A stretch of 64,000 nt of DNA from Halieaceae bacterium UBA5044 (GTDB lineage Bacteria; Pseudomonadota; Gammaproteobacteria; Pseudomonadales; Halieaceae), in the NCBI GenBank assembly GCA_002416125.1, contig DIBU01000006.1, positions 124,001-188,000 on the forward strand. Direction: 5' to 3'. Made by a program: the position numbers and the translations under genes. Within the stretch, counting starts at the first letter, position 1, and every line of letters starts with the position of its first letter. Shown in pieces: positions 26,389-34,799 of the stretch. The notes under the pieces are model-generated. The model worked only from the letters and a program-made list of their open reading frames with translations. It was not told the origin of the DNA and made no database searches.

Positions 26389-26527
26389 AAGGATACAGCG
26401 CCCTCTGCAGTCCGGTCAGGCTACAATCCTGCCCCGCCGTGGCACATAACACAAGCGATCCGGCCTATCGGACTACCGAGTATTCCGCTAAATAACGCAT
26501 AGACGCCAGTGGTGAGCTGGAAGATGA

Positions 26528-26601
26528 TGGAGGCTCGGGTCGGAATCGAACCGGCGTTGACGGATTTGCAATCCGCTGCATAACCACTCTGCCACCGAGC
26601 C
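26528..26601 (-). tRNA. tRNA-Cys (GCA)
   Basis: A 74-nt gene with CCA encoded. The acceptor stem GGCTCGG pairs with CCGAGCC; the anticodon loop holds GCA in GATTGCAAATC, and the T-loop GGTTCGATTCC is intact. It follows tRNA-Gly in the pgsA-tRNA-Gly-tRNA-Cys order also known from E. coli (glyW-cysT). Confidence 0.97.
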
Positions 26602-26636
26602 TTGATTGTCACTGTACCAGGCGGTACAGAGGGGGT

Positions 26637-26712
26637 TGGAGCGGGAAACCGGGTTCGAACCGGCGACCTCAACCTTGGCAAGGTTGCGCTCTACCAACTG
26701 AGCTATTCCCGC
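26637..26712 (-). tRNA. tRNA-Gly (GCC)
   Basis: A 76-nt gene with CCA encoded. The acceptor GCGGGAA pairs with TTCCCGC; the anticodon is GCC in CCTTGCCAAGG and the T-arm is CCGGTTCGAACCCGG. It lies 35 bp upstream of tRNA-Cys and 63 bp downstream of a truncated copy of itself. Confidence 0.97.
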
Positions 26713-26775
26713 TTTACTGCTTCGTTACTGCTGTGTCCCCGGTCGCCGGAACCGTCGAGGCTTCGCGCCCCGCCA

Positions 26776-26818
26776 CAACCTTGCCAAGGTTGCGCTCTAC
26801 CAACTGAGCTATTCCCGC
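26776..26818 (-). pseudogene. Truncated tRNA-Gly copy (5' half, anticodon GCC to GGC)
   Basis: A 43-nt block identical to the first 43 nt of the intact tRNA-Gly except for one base in the anticodon, which turns GCC into GGC. It has acceptor 5' strand, D-arm and complete anticodon stem-loop, but no variable loop, T-arm or acceptor 3' strand; the sequence diverges at once after the anticodon stem. It is most likely a decayed second glyW copy left by tandem duplication. It is promoter-proximal to the intact tRNA genes, so it should be in the same transcript. Confidence 0.85.
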
Positions 26819-26897
26819 AACATCAAACAGCCTTGAGGGCCGCGTGAGGGCGCCTATTCTAGGGCCTGTTACCGCCCTGTCAAGAACAATGCTGGGC

Positions 26898-27458
26898 TCA
26901 TTGTCCGCGCATGACCTCTGCCGCGGCGCGCAGATAAATCACCATGGACCACAAGGTGAGTACGGCGGCGGCGTAGAGCATGAAGTAACAGAGTGCCTGC
27001 AAGGCGTTGCCGTGAACAGTGGGATCAATTGCCAGCAGGCCGATAATGGCGATCATCTGGAACGCGGTTTTCACCTTACCGATGTAAGATACGGCCACCG
27101 AGGTGCGCTGCCCGAGTTCCGCCATCCACTCACGCAGCGCCGAGACCACAATCTCCCGGCCGATGATCACGCTGGCGGCGAGGGTGAGCAGGATAGTGTT
27201 GTGCCGTTCCACCAGCAGCACCAGTGCCACGGCCACCATCAGCTTGTCGGCAACCGGGTCGAGGAACGCCCCGAACTTGGTCATCTGCCCCAGACGCCGG
27301 GCAAGGTAACCGTCCAGCCAGTCCGTCACCGCAGCGACGCTGAACACGCCCGCCGCAACGAGCAGATGGTGCTGGAAAGGCAGATAGAACACCACAACCA
27401 ACACCGGTATGAGGAATATCCGCATCAGGGTCAGCGTGTTGGGTATGTTGATGCTCAA
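26898..27458 (-). CDS. pgsA: CDP-diacylglycerol--glycerol-3-phosphate 3-phosphatidyltransferase
   Basis: Inner-membrane enzyme, 186 aa, which makes phosphatidylglycerol phosphate in anionic phospholipid synthesis. The CDP-alcohol phosphotransferase signature DG-x2-AR-x8-G-x3-D-x3-D is complete (Asp49 to Asp71, within TDWLDGYLARR and GAFLDPVAD). Several hydrophobic helices follow. The start is TTG at 27458, giving SINIPNTLTLMR, the standard family N-terminus. GGAG lies 11 bases upstream and the uvrC stop is 16 bp away. Longer in-frame starts run into uvrC. The tRNA genes lie downstream, as in the uvrC-pgsA-glyW order of E. coli. Confidence 0.92.
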   Translation of the reverse strand: MSINIPNTLTLMRIFLIPVLVVVFYLPFQHHLLVAAGVFSVAAVTDWLDGYLARRLGQMTKFGAFLDPVADKLMVAVALVLLVERHNTILLTLAASVIIGREIVVSALREWMAELGQRTSVAVSYIGKVKTAFQMIAIIGLLAIDPTVHGNALQALCYFMLYAAAVLTLWSMVIYLRAAAEVMRGQ

Positions 27459-27474
27459 GAGGGCGTTCGCTCCG

Positions 27475-29301
27475 TTACTGGCCACTGCCGTGGAGGTGAT
27501 CGTATATCTGTTGCGCCAGGGTCGCACTAATTCCGTTGATTTTCTTCAACTCATCGACGTTGGCGTTCGCCACGCCGCTGGCACTGCCGAAATGCCGTAG
27601 CAGCTCCCGGCGGCGTTTGGCCCCTACTCCGGGAATCCCCTCCAGTGAGGACCGCTGGCGGGCCTTGTCGCGCCGCGCCCGATGCCCGGTTATGGCGAAG
27701 CGGTGTGCCTCGTCGCGTATCGATTGTATCAGGTGCAGCGCGGGGCTATCCCCGCGCAGTCGGGTTTCACGCCCTGTATCGCCACGGATCAGCGTTTCAA
27801 AACCGGCTTTGCGGGTGACCCCCTTGGCAACCCCGACGACCTCAATGCTGTTCAACTGCAATGCCTCGAGCACCTGCATGGCCTGCGCAACCTGCCCTTT
27901 GCCACCGTCGATGAAGAGGATGTCAGGCAGGCTACCCTCCCCGTCCTTCAGCCGTCGGTAGCGTCGCTCCAGCGCCTGCTGCATGGCCGCGTAGTCATCG
28001 CCGCCGGTAATGCCGTCAATATTGAAGCGCCGATAGTCGGATTTACGCGGACCGTTCTGGTCAAAGACCACGCAGGAAGCCACCGTGGCCTCACCGGAGC
28101 TGTGGCTGATATCGAAGCATTCCATGCGTTCCGGCAGTGCCGGCAGATCCAGTAGTTCCTGTATCGCCTGCAGGCGCTCCAGGGTGGATTGCCGGCCGGC
28201 CAGATGTGACTGCAGGTTGGTCTCGGCGGTCTGTCGGGCAAGCTGCATCCAGCGCGCTCTCGCATCGCGGACGTTGGCCCGGATACGCACGCGACGGCCG
28301 GCCTGATGGGTCAGGGCCGCCGCCAGGGCTTCGCTGTCATCCGGCAGGTCGGTGACGATGATCTCGCCCGGTATGGGCCGTCCGCCCGCCAGGTAGAACT
28401 GGGGCAGGAAGGCCGCGAGAACCTCAGCGCCTGTCTCGTCCAGTTTGAGAGGCGGGTACCAGGTTTTACTGCCCAGAACCTGCGCGTTGCGCACGAACAG
28501 CACCTGCACACAGGCCCGTCCTCCATCGACGGCGACGGCGAGTATGTCCAGTTCCCCGCTGGCGCCCTCGATGCCCTGGCTGGCCTGGACATGCTGGAGC
28601 TGACTGATCTGGTCGCGATACACGGCAGCCTTTTCATACTCCAGCGCCGCCGCGGCCTGCTCCATGTCATCCGCGAGCCGCACAAGCAACTCCTGCGATT
28701 TACCCCCCAGAAACAACGCCGTGTTCTGGACCTGCTCTGCATACGCCTCGGCCGACACCAGGTTGACGCAGGGCGCCGTGCAACGGTCGATCTGGTGCTG
28801 CAGGCAGGGTCGCGAGCGATTGCGAAAGAAGCTGTCCTCGCACTGCCGTACGCGAAACACCTTTTGCAGAAAGTGCAGTGATTCACGCACCGACGAGGCT
28901 GAGGGATAGGGTCCGAAGTAGCTGCCCTTGCGCCGTTTCCGCCCCCGGTGCAGGCTCAGGCGGGGGAACTCGTCGTCGGTGGAAAGGTAGATGTACGGAT
29001 AGGATTTGTCGTCACGCAGCAGTATGTTGTAGGGCGGCCTGTGGCTCTTGATCAGATTGTGTTCCAGCAGCAGGGCGTCCACTTCCGTCGAGGTGACCGT
29101 GACCTGGATGTCCCGGATTCGCGCCACCAGCGCCATGGTCTTGGTCGTGAGCCCGCTGGCGCGGAAATAACTGCTGACCCGCGCTTTCAGGTTGCGGGCC
29201 TTGCCCACATACAACAGTTCGGCGTCGGCACCGTACATCTGGTAAACGCCCGGGCGCGTGGTGAGCTGTTTCAGGAAGCTCTCGGCGTCGAAATCAGTCA
29301 C
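27475..29301 (-). CDS. uvrC: UvrABC excinuclease subunit C
   Basis: Nucleotide-excision repair nuclease, 608 aa, which makes both incisions around a lesion bound by UvrB. The N-terminal GIY-YIG domain covers about 13-95 (RPGVYQMYG, LLYVGKARNLKARVSSYF), followed by a cysteine cluster (CEDSF..C) and the UVR helix (about 200-235, YEKAAVYRDQI) that contacts UvrB. The RNase H-like domain has CFDISHSSGEATVAS and DILFIDGGKGQ, and a helix-hairpin-helix pair sits at the C-terminus. The start is GTG at 29301, overlapping the murB stop by 4 bp. Confidence 0.97.
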   Translation of the reverse strand: MTDFDAESFLKQLTTRPGVYQMYGADAELLYVGKARNLKARVSSYFRASGLTTKTMALVARIRDIQVTVTSTEVDALLLEHNLIKSHRPPYNILLRDDKSYPYIYLSTDDEFPRLSLHRGRKRRKGSYFGPYPSASSVRESLHFLQKVFRVRQCEDSFFRNRSRPCLQHQIDRCTAPCVNLVSAEAYAEQVQNTALFLGGKSQELLVRLADDMEQAAAALEYEKAAVYRDQISQLQHVQASQGIEGASGELDILAVAVDGGRACVQVLFVRNAQVLGSKTWYPPLKLDETGAEVLAAFLPQFYLAGGRPIPGEIIVTDLPDDSEALAAALTHQAGRRVRIRANVRDARARWMQLARQTAETNLQSHLAGRQSTLERLQAIQELLDLPALPERMECFDISHSSGEATVASCVVFDQNGPRKSDYRRFNIDGITGGDDYAAMQQALERRYRRLKDGEGSLPDILFIDGGKGQVAQAMQVLEALQLNSIEVVGVAKGVTRKAGFETLIRGDTGRETRLRGDSPALHLIQSIRDEAHRFAITGHRARRDKARQRSSLEGIPGVGAKRRRELLRHFGSASGVANANVDELKKINGISATLAQQIYDHLHGSGQ

Positions 29302-30326
29302 CGCTCCACCCCGTAGACGCGCGGCTCCAGTTCCAGGTGCACCGCAAACTGCTGCGCGACGGTGGCCTGGATTTCGGCGGCCAGGGCCAGCAGGGGCGGT
29401 GCTGTATTCGCACCGTAGTTGACCAGCACCAGCGCGTGCCCGGGATGCACGCCGACGCCTCCCGACCGGCGGCCTTTCCAGCCCGCTTGTTCAATCAGCC
29501 AGGCCGCTGCGAGCTTGCAGTGCCGGGCATCCAGCGGAAACACCGGCAAGTCCGGATACCGGCCGCGCAGTGCATCGGCGTGATCTCGGGAGACGATCGG
29601 ATTCTTGAAGAAACTGCCCACGTTGGGCTGCAGCGCTGGGTCCGGCAAGCGTGCGCGGCGCAGTGCGACCACGGCGTCGAATACCTCTTGCGGACTCGCA
29701 TTGTCGCCGCAACCTCGCGCCCCCAGCGCCGCGCTCAGTGCGGGATAGTCGGTGTTGGTCGCCGGCCTGCGTGCCAGCCGCAGGTCGACATGGGTAATGA
29801 CCACACTGTCAACCAGCGCCCGCTTGAACACGCTGTCCCGGTAGGCAAATTCACACTCGGCAGCGCTGAGGGTCAGCGGTGTGCCATCGCTAACACGGCG
29901 TGCGTGAACGGCGACCACAAAAGTCGCGACTTCACGGCCATAGGCACCGATATTCTGGATAGGCGCCGCGCCGACGGTGCCGGGGATCAGCGCCAGGTTC
30001 TCGAGGCCGTAGTAACCACGCGACAATGTCCACACCACGAGCGCGTGCCAGTTTTCACCGGCGCCAACGCGCAGCGTGATGAACTCGCGTCCGTCTTCCA
30101 GCAGCTCCCGCCCCGACAGCCGCACGAGCAGGGCCAAGGCATCCAGCTGCGGCTGTAGCACCACATTGCTGCCTTCGCCAAGCGGCAGCACCGGCAATGC
30201 CCGGGCCCGCGCCCACGCCAGCACGGACTCAACCTCGGCGACCGAGTATACGCTGCGCAGTGCCTGCGCCTGTGCACGCAGACGCAGGGTATTCGGCGGC
30301 TGTAGGGAGTCGAGGGCATCATCCAT
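29298..30326 (-). CDS. murB: UDP-N-acetylenolpyruvoylglucosamine reductase
   Basis: Cytosolic FAD enzyme, 342 aa, for the second committed step of peptidoglycan precursor synthesis: reduction of the enolpyruvyl ether to UDP-MurNAc. FAD-binding segments are LPLGEGSNVVL and LIPGTVGAAPIQNIGAYG. The catalytic Ser lies in NVGSFFKNP, and the type I insertion with YRDSVFK is present. ATG at 30326 overlaps the end of the phosphatase gene by 8 bp, and its stop overlaps uvrC. The length matches the E. coli enzyme. In Pseudomonas rne usually follows this block; here uvrC does. Confidence 0.96.
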   Translation of the reverse strand: MDDALDSLQPPNTLRLRAQAQALRSVYSVAEVESVLAWARARALPVLPLGEGSNVVLQPQLDALALLVRLSGRELLEDGREFITLRVGAGENWHALVVWTLSRGYYGLENLALIPGTVGAAPIQNIGAYGREVATFVVAVHARRVSDGTPLTLSAAECEFAYRDSVFKRALVDSVVITHVDLRLARRPATNTDYPALSAALGARGCGDNASPQEVFDAVVALRRARLPDPALQPNVGSFFKNPIVSRDHADALRGRYPDLPVFPLDARHCKLAAAWLIEQAGWKGRRSGGVGVHPGHALVLVNYGANTAPPLLALAAEIQATVAQQFAVHLELEPRVYGVER

Positions 30327-30807
30327 GCTGCAGCAGCTCAGCCAGCAAACCGTCACTGGCCGCCTCGACCAGTTCCAGCACCCGCAGAAATCCGTCACCT
30401 TCGCCGTAGTACGGATCCGGTACTTCGCGTTCCGGAAGGTCGGGGGCAAAATCCAGGAACAGCCCGATGTGCCCCGCGTAATCGAGCGGCGACTCCCGGC
30501 GCAGCACCTCCAGGTTGGACTCGTCCATCGCCAGCATGTAATCGAAGGTGTAATAGTCTTCCCAGCACAACGGGCGTGCGCGCAGTGCCTCGAGATCGTA
30601 ACCACGACGTTTCGCGGCGGCGATACTGCGCGGATCCGGCGGCTTGCCGCTGTGCCAGTCAGCGGTGCCACAGGAGTCTGCGTGTATGCGGTGCTCAAGC
30701 CCGCGGTCTGCAAGCAGCTTCCTGAACACACCCTCGGCGGTGGGCGAGCGACAAATATTGCCCAGGCAGACGAACAGCACGCGCTGGGTAGAGGGCAACG
30801 CGCTCAC
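30319..30807 (-). CDS. Low-molecular-weight protein tyrosine phosphatase
   Basis: A 162-aa cytosolic LMW-PTP. The phosphate loop is CLGNICRS (Cys14 nucleophile, Arg20). The general-acid Asp is in VPDPYYGEGDGF near residue 130, followed by the two Tyr residues usual in the family. It lies in the kdsB-ptp-murB order shared with Pseudomonas; its target there is not established to my knowledge. GTG at 30807 overlaps the kdsB stop by 4 bp (GTGA). Confidence 0.93.
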   Translation of the reverse strand: MSALPSTQRVLFVCLGNICRSPTAEGVFRKLLADRGLEHRIHADSCGTADWHSGKPPDPRSIAAAKRRGYDLEALRARPLCWEDYYTFDYMLAMDESNLEVLRRESPLDYAGHIGLFLDFAPDLPEREVPDPYYGEGDGFLRVLELVEAASDGLLAELLQHG

Positions 30808-31568
30808 GGCGAGACCCCGAAGCGCGCGCGGACCGCTGCCAGGTCATCGGGCGTGTCCACCCCACCGGGTACCTCGGCGACGGCCTCAGCAACGTGGATA
30901 CGCACGCCGTGATACAGGGCCCGCAGCTGCTCCAGCTGTTCCAGCTGTTCCGGCGGCGCAGGGGACCAGCCAACATACTCCTGGAGGAAGCTGACCCGGT
31001 AGGCATAGATACCCACGTGCCGGAACCAGGCACCTTCCGCGGGCAGGCTTGCACCGGCTACGGCGAAGGCATCACGCGGCCACGGCACCGGTGCCCGACT
31101 GAAGTAGAGCGCCCTGCCCTGCGCATCGCTTACGACTTTCACCGCATTCGGATCACGCAAGGTCTCCAGCGTTGTGATCGGTACGCACAGGGTGGCAATG
31201 CCGCATGCGGGATGGGCCGCGAGATTGCCTGCGACCTGGTCGATGACGGCAGGCGGAATCAGGGGCTCATCACCCTGCACGTTGACCACGATGGCGTCCG
31301 CCGGCAGCTGCAGCAGGTGCGCAACCTGTGCCAGACGATCTGTCCCCGAGGGATGAGCGGAATCGGTCAGCAGCGCGTCGGCACCAAAGCGTTCCGCGGC
31401 CTGGACAATGCGCGCGTCGTCAGTCGCCACGACCACGCGGTCTGCCCCACTCTGCCGCGCCTGCTCCCAGACTCGCTGGACCATGGGCTGGCCTGCAATA
31501 TCCAGCAGGGGTTTGCCGGGCAGTCGGGTTGAGGCGTAGCGTGCGGGGATGACAACGGTGAAATGCAT
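30804..31568 (-). CDS. kdsB: 3-deoxy-manno-octulosonate cytidylyltransferase
   Basis: Activates Kdo to CMP-Kdo for lipopolysaccharide inner core synthesis; 254 aa, cytosolic. The nucleotidyltransferase signature IPARYASTRLPGKPL is at residues 7-21, with VNVQGDEPLIPP further on and the C-terminal GVDTPDDL block. Near the C-terminus three tandem 9-bp units (30924-30950) encode EQL-EQL-EQL in a conserved helix. ATG at 31568 gives the family start. It lies 13 bp downstream of lpxK in the lipid A export cluster. Confidence 0.96.
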   Translation of the reverse strand: MHFTVVIPARYASTRLPGKPLLDIAGQPMVQRVWEQARQSGADRVVVATDDARIVQAAERFGADALLTDSAHPSGTDRLAQVAHLLQLPADAIVVNVQGDEPLIPPAVIDQVAGNLAAHPACGIATLCVPITTLETLRDPNAVKVVSDAQGRALYFSRAPVPWPRDAFAVAGASLPAEGAWFRHVGIYAYRVSFLQEYVGWSPAPPEQLEQLEQLRALYHGVRIHVAEAVAEVPGGVDTPDDLAAVRARFGVSP

Positions 31569-31581
31569 AGTATCTACAGGC

Positions 31582-32568
31582 TCAAGGCGTCCGGGTTGCC
31601 AGTGCGGCAATACGTTCGACGACGGTCTCGGGCAAGCGCGCACTGATCTTCAGATACCAGTGATTCTCGCCTGCGAACGCCCGACATTTTACCGCGTCCT
31701 TCTCGGTCATGATAACCGGAGCGTCGTCCAGTGCGGTGATATCTGTGGCGCTGAACCGGTGGTGATCCGGAAAATTGTGTGCGATGACGCGATAGCCCAT
31801 CGCCGTGAGCGTGGCCTGGAACTGCTGTGGCTGGCCGATGCCGGCGACCGCGTGCACCTGCGCACCCGCTCCGGGAGGGCGTTGCCCCGGCATGGGCCGC
31901 AGCGCAAACACCCCGTCAACCTCCAGGGTGACACCCGTCTCTACCGCCGTGCCCCCGCGCCACAGCAGCGCATCCACCGTTTCCAGGCGAGACGGCGGTT
32001 CGCGGAGTGGACCTGCCGGCAAACAGAAACCGTTGCCCACGCCGCGCTCTGCATCCAGTACGGCGATCTCGAAGTCCCGCGCGAGGGCGTAATGCTGCAG
32101 GCCATCGTCACAGAGCACGATATCCACGGGGTGCGAGGCCAGCAGGCTGCGCACCGCTGCGGGGCGATCAGGGTCTACAACGCAGGGGGCGCCGGTGCGC
32201 TGGAATATCAGCAGCGGCTCGTCGCCGCAATCGCCAGCGCTGCTGGTCGCGGAGACGGTATGTGGAAAGCCGCCGGCCATTGCGCCGTAGCCGCGACTGA
32301 CCACCCCCGGACGCAGGCCCCGCGCTTGCAGTGCCTCGACCAGCGCGACGATGATCGGAGTCTTGCCGGTACCGCCCAGGGTAATATTGCCGACGATCAC
32401 CACGGGGACTGGCGCCCGGTAGGCCCTGTACACCCCGAGCCGGTAAAGCAGCCGTCGCAGCCCCGTCACAGCGCGGTAGAGCACCTCCAGCGGCCGCAAC
32501 AGCCAGGTCCACCAGGCGCCCTCATACCAGCCTCGCAGCAGGGCCGCTTCCAGCCCTGGGCTAGTCAC
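31582..32568 (-). CDS. lpxK: Tetraacyldisaccharide 4'-kinase
   Basis: Membrane-associated kinase, 328 aa, which phosphorylates the 4' position of the lipid A precursor to give lipid IVA. The Walker A-like loop is GNITLGGTGKTP (about 61-72), with VSRGYGA, the DDGLQHYALARD segment and HHRFSATDI towards the end. A hydrophobic N-terminal helix region (residues 10-40) anchors it. GTG at 32568 is chosen: AGGAG lies 5 bases upstream, within the end of msbA, and the two genes overlap by 8 bp. The msbA-lpxK pairing is classic. Confidence 0.95.
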   Translation of the reverse strand: MTSPGLEAALLRGWYEGAWWTWLLRPLEVLYRAVTGLRRLLYRLGVYRAYRAPVPVVIVGNITLGGTGKTPIIVALVEALQARGLRPGVVSRGYGAMAGGFPHTVSATSSAGDCGDEPLLIFQRTGAPCVVDPDRPAAVRSLLASHPVDIVLCDDGLQHYALARDFEIAVLDAERGVGNGFCLPAGPLREPPSRLETVDALLWRGGTAVETGVTLEVDGVFALRPMPGQRPPGAGAQVHAVAGIGQPQQFQATLTAMGYRVIAHNFPDHHRFSATDITALDDAPVIMTEKDAVKCRAFAGENHWYLKISARLPETVVERIAALATRTP

Positions 32569-34375
32569 TGAACTCCTGATGATACAGCTGCGCGTACAGA
32601 CCGCCCTCGGCCAGTAGCTCCTCGTGACTTCCGGCGGCCACAATGCGCCCCGCATCCATCACCACGATACGGTCGGCCCGTTCCACCGTGGACAGGCGAT
32701 GGGCGATAACAATGCTGGTGCGATTGCGCATGATGGTATCCAGGGCCCGTTGAATCCGGTGTTCCGACTCATTGTCCAGGGCCGACGTCGCCTCGTCCAG
32801 AATGAGCACCGGCGCGTCCTTGAGGATGGCTCGGGCAATCGCCAGCCGCTGGCGCTGGCCACCGCTCAGCCCACCGCCATCGTCACCCAGTTCGGTGTCC
32901 AGGCCGTCGGGGAGCCGCTCGATGAACTCGAGGGCGTGGGCCGACTGGCAGGCCGCGATCACGTCCTCCCGGCTGGCGCCGGACAGGTCGCCGTAGGCGA
33001 CGTTGTTGATTACGCTGTCCTGGAACAGGGTGACGTCCTGGGACACCATCGCCAGCTGGCGGCGCAGGTTCGCCAATTCGTAATCCGCGATGGAGACGCC
33101 GTCCAGGGTGATATCGCCGTTCTGCAGCGGGTAAAAGCGTGCAAGCAGCTGGATCAGCGTGCTCTTGCCACTGCCCGAGCGACCGACCAGCGCCACCGCC
33201 TCCCCCGCCCGGATACTCAGGTTGAGTCCGCTGAGGACCTCCTGCGTGGTACCGGGGTAGGTGAAGCTCACGTCGCGCAGCACGATGTCACCCCGAGCGC
33301 GTTCCACGCGGTAGATTCCCGTGTCCTGCTCGTCATCCAAGTCCAGCTGGGCGAAGATGTCCTCGGCGGCCGCCAGGCCCCGCTGGATGATGCTCTGGAT
33401 GCTGCTCACCTGGCGAATTGGCTTGCCCAGCAGGCCCGCGGCCGTCAAAAAAGCGACCAGGGAACCCGCGCTGAAACCGCTGAGGATTTCCGGGTTGAGC
33501 GCGAACCAGACCAGTGCGCCCAGTGCGATGGACAGCATGGTCTGTATCACCGGGGTGCTGAAGGCATCGACAAAGGCCAGCTTCAGGCTTTGATTGCGAT
33601 TGTACTCACTGGCGGCGGCAAAGCGCGCACTCTGCTGCGCCTGCCCCCCGAACAGGCGCACTTCCCGGTAGCCGCCAATGCTTTCATTGGACACCTGGGT
33701 GACATCGCCCATGGAATCCTGGATTCGCCGACTGTAGCGCCGGAAGTGCTTGCCCACAACGCTTACCACCACCGCGATACAGGGGGCGACCAGCATAAAC
33801 ACCAGGCTTAGACGCCAGTTGAGGTAGAACAGATACCCCAACAGGCCGATGACCGTGAGGCCTTCGCCGACCACCACTTTCAGCGCCTTGGTTGCGGCGC
33901 CGGTGATCTGCTCAACGTTGTAGGTAATCTTGGAAATCAGCACCCCCTGGCTGTTGTTGTCGTAGTAGCTGCTGGGCGCCAGTTGCATCTTGTCGAACAA
34001 TTCAATGCGCAGCTGGTGAATCAGGTTGCGGGCCACATGGTTCATGAAGTAGTTGCCGGCGAAGTAACCCATGGAACGGGTGAAGGCCAGCACGATCATG
34101 GCAATGGGTACCCCGATACGGGCAAACTCAAGCCGTGTCATGTCGCCCGCGTCCAACAGCGCATAGGCAGCGCGCGCGACCAGGCCGGACTCGGCCTTGT
34201 CTGACTCATTGAGTGAATCGAGCAGGAACTGCATGAGGTCGGCCAGCAGCACATTGCCGATGGAATACACCACATAGCCGGCAATACTGAGCGCGAACAG
34301 ATACCAGTAGGGCAACACATAGGAGATAAGCCGCCGATACAGCTGCCAGTCGCTGGGGCGCTCCCGGTCAGTCAC
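32561..34375 (-). CDS. msbA: Lipid A/phospholipid flippase MsbA (ABC exporter)
   Basis: Homodimeric ABC exporter, 604 aa, which flips core-lipid A across the inner membrane. Six transmembrane helices (about 20-320) are fused to one ATPase domain, with Walker A GRSGSGKSTLIQ, signature LSGGQRQRLAIARA, and Walker B VLILDEATSALD. Adjacent lpxK and kdsB fit the lipopolysaccharide role. The start is GTG at 34375, overlapping the exbD stop by 8 bp with GAGG a few bases upstream. Confidence 0.95.
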   Translation of the reverse strand: MTDRERPSDWQLYRRLISYVLPYWYLFALSIAGYVVYSIGNVLLADLMQFLLDSLNESDKAESGLVARAAYALLDAGDMTRLEFARIGVPIAMIVLAFTRSMGYFAGNYFMNHVARNLIHQLRIELFDKMQLAPSSYYDNNSQGVLISKITYNVEQITGAATKALKVVVGEGLTVIGLLGYLFYLNWRLSLVFMLVAPCIAVVVSVVGKHFRRYSRRIQDSMGDVTQVSNESIGGYREVRLFGGQAQQSARFAAASEYNRNQSLKLAFVDAFSTPVIQTMLSIALGALVWFALNPEILSGFSAGSLVAFLTAAGLLGKPIRQVSSIQSIIQRGLAAAEDIFAQLDLDDEQDTGIYRVERARGDIVLRDVSFTYPGTTQEVLSGLNLSIRAGEAVALVGRSGSGKSTLIQLLARFYPLQNGDITLDGVSIADYELANLRRQLAMVSQDVTLFQDSVINNVAYGDLSGASREDVIAACQSAHALEFIERLPDGLDTELGDDGGGLSGGQRQRLAIARAILKDAPVLILDEATSALDNESEHRIQRALDTIMRNRTSIVIAHRLSTVERADRIVVMDAGRIVAAGSHEELLAEGGLYAQLYHQEFSD

Positions 34376-34799
34376 TGGCTGCTGCCTCGGCAGGCATCCG
34401 GGTACTGATGTTCATGTGCACAAAGCCCATCTGGCCCGCGGCATCCATGGCGCGCACCACATCCTGGTGCGCTGCCTGCGCATCGGCTGCAATCACCAGT
34501 GGCAGGGTCGTGTCGCCCGCAGACACTTTGTAGATCGCCGCCTGCAGTGTCCGCATGCGGTTGTCCACCAGCGGCTGCCCGTTGACGCGGTAGCGCCCTG
34601 CTTCGTCCACCAGCACCTCTACCTGCTGCTCGGTGACTTCCCTGGGCTCGCCGTTGGCCTCGGGCAGATCGAGGGTAAGCTGGGTTTCGCGGGTGAAGGT
34701 TGTCGACACCATGAAGAAAATGAGCAGGAGAAATACCACATCGATCAGCGGCGTGAGGTTCACGCCAACTTCGGCGGCTTGCTGGCGGCGAAATTTCAA
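34368..34799 (-). CDS. exbD: ExbD/TolR-family biopolymer transport protein
   Basis: A 143-aa proton-driven motor subunit with one N-terminal transmembrane helix carrying the conserved Asp (NLTPLIDVVFLLLIFF) and a periplasmic domain. With the ExbB-like protein it should energise TonB or a related periplasm-spanning partner. The start is TTG at 34799, overlapping the exbB stop (TTGA). The same exbB-exbD-msbA-lpxK order occurs in Pseudomonas, where the specific partner of this ExbBD pair is unclear. The TonB receptor at 19746-22133 would need such a motor, but several may exist in the genome. Confidence 0.9.
   Translation of the reverse strand: MKFRRQQAAEVGVNLTPLIDVVFLLLIFFMVSTTFTRETQLTLDLPEANGEPREVTEQQVEVLVDEAGRYRVNGQPLVDNRMRTLQAAIYKVSAGDTTLPLVIAADAQAAHQDVVRAMDAAGQMGFVHMNISTRMPAEAAASD

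Noticed and set aside
26776..26818. Truncated tRNA-Gly as an integrative-element attachment site
   Set aside because: No integrase or foreign genes lie between the copies (63 bp apart), and elements usually duplicate the 3' half, not the 5' half.
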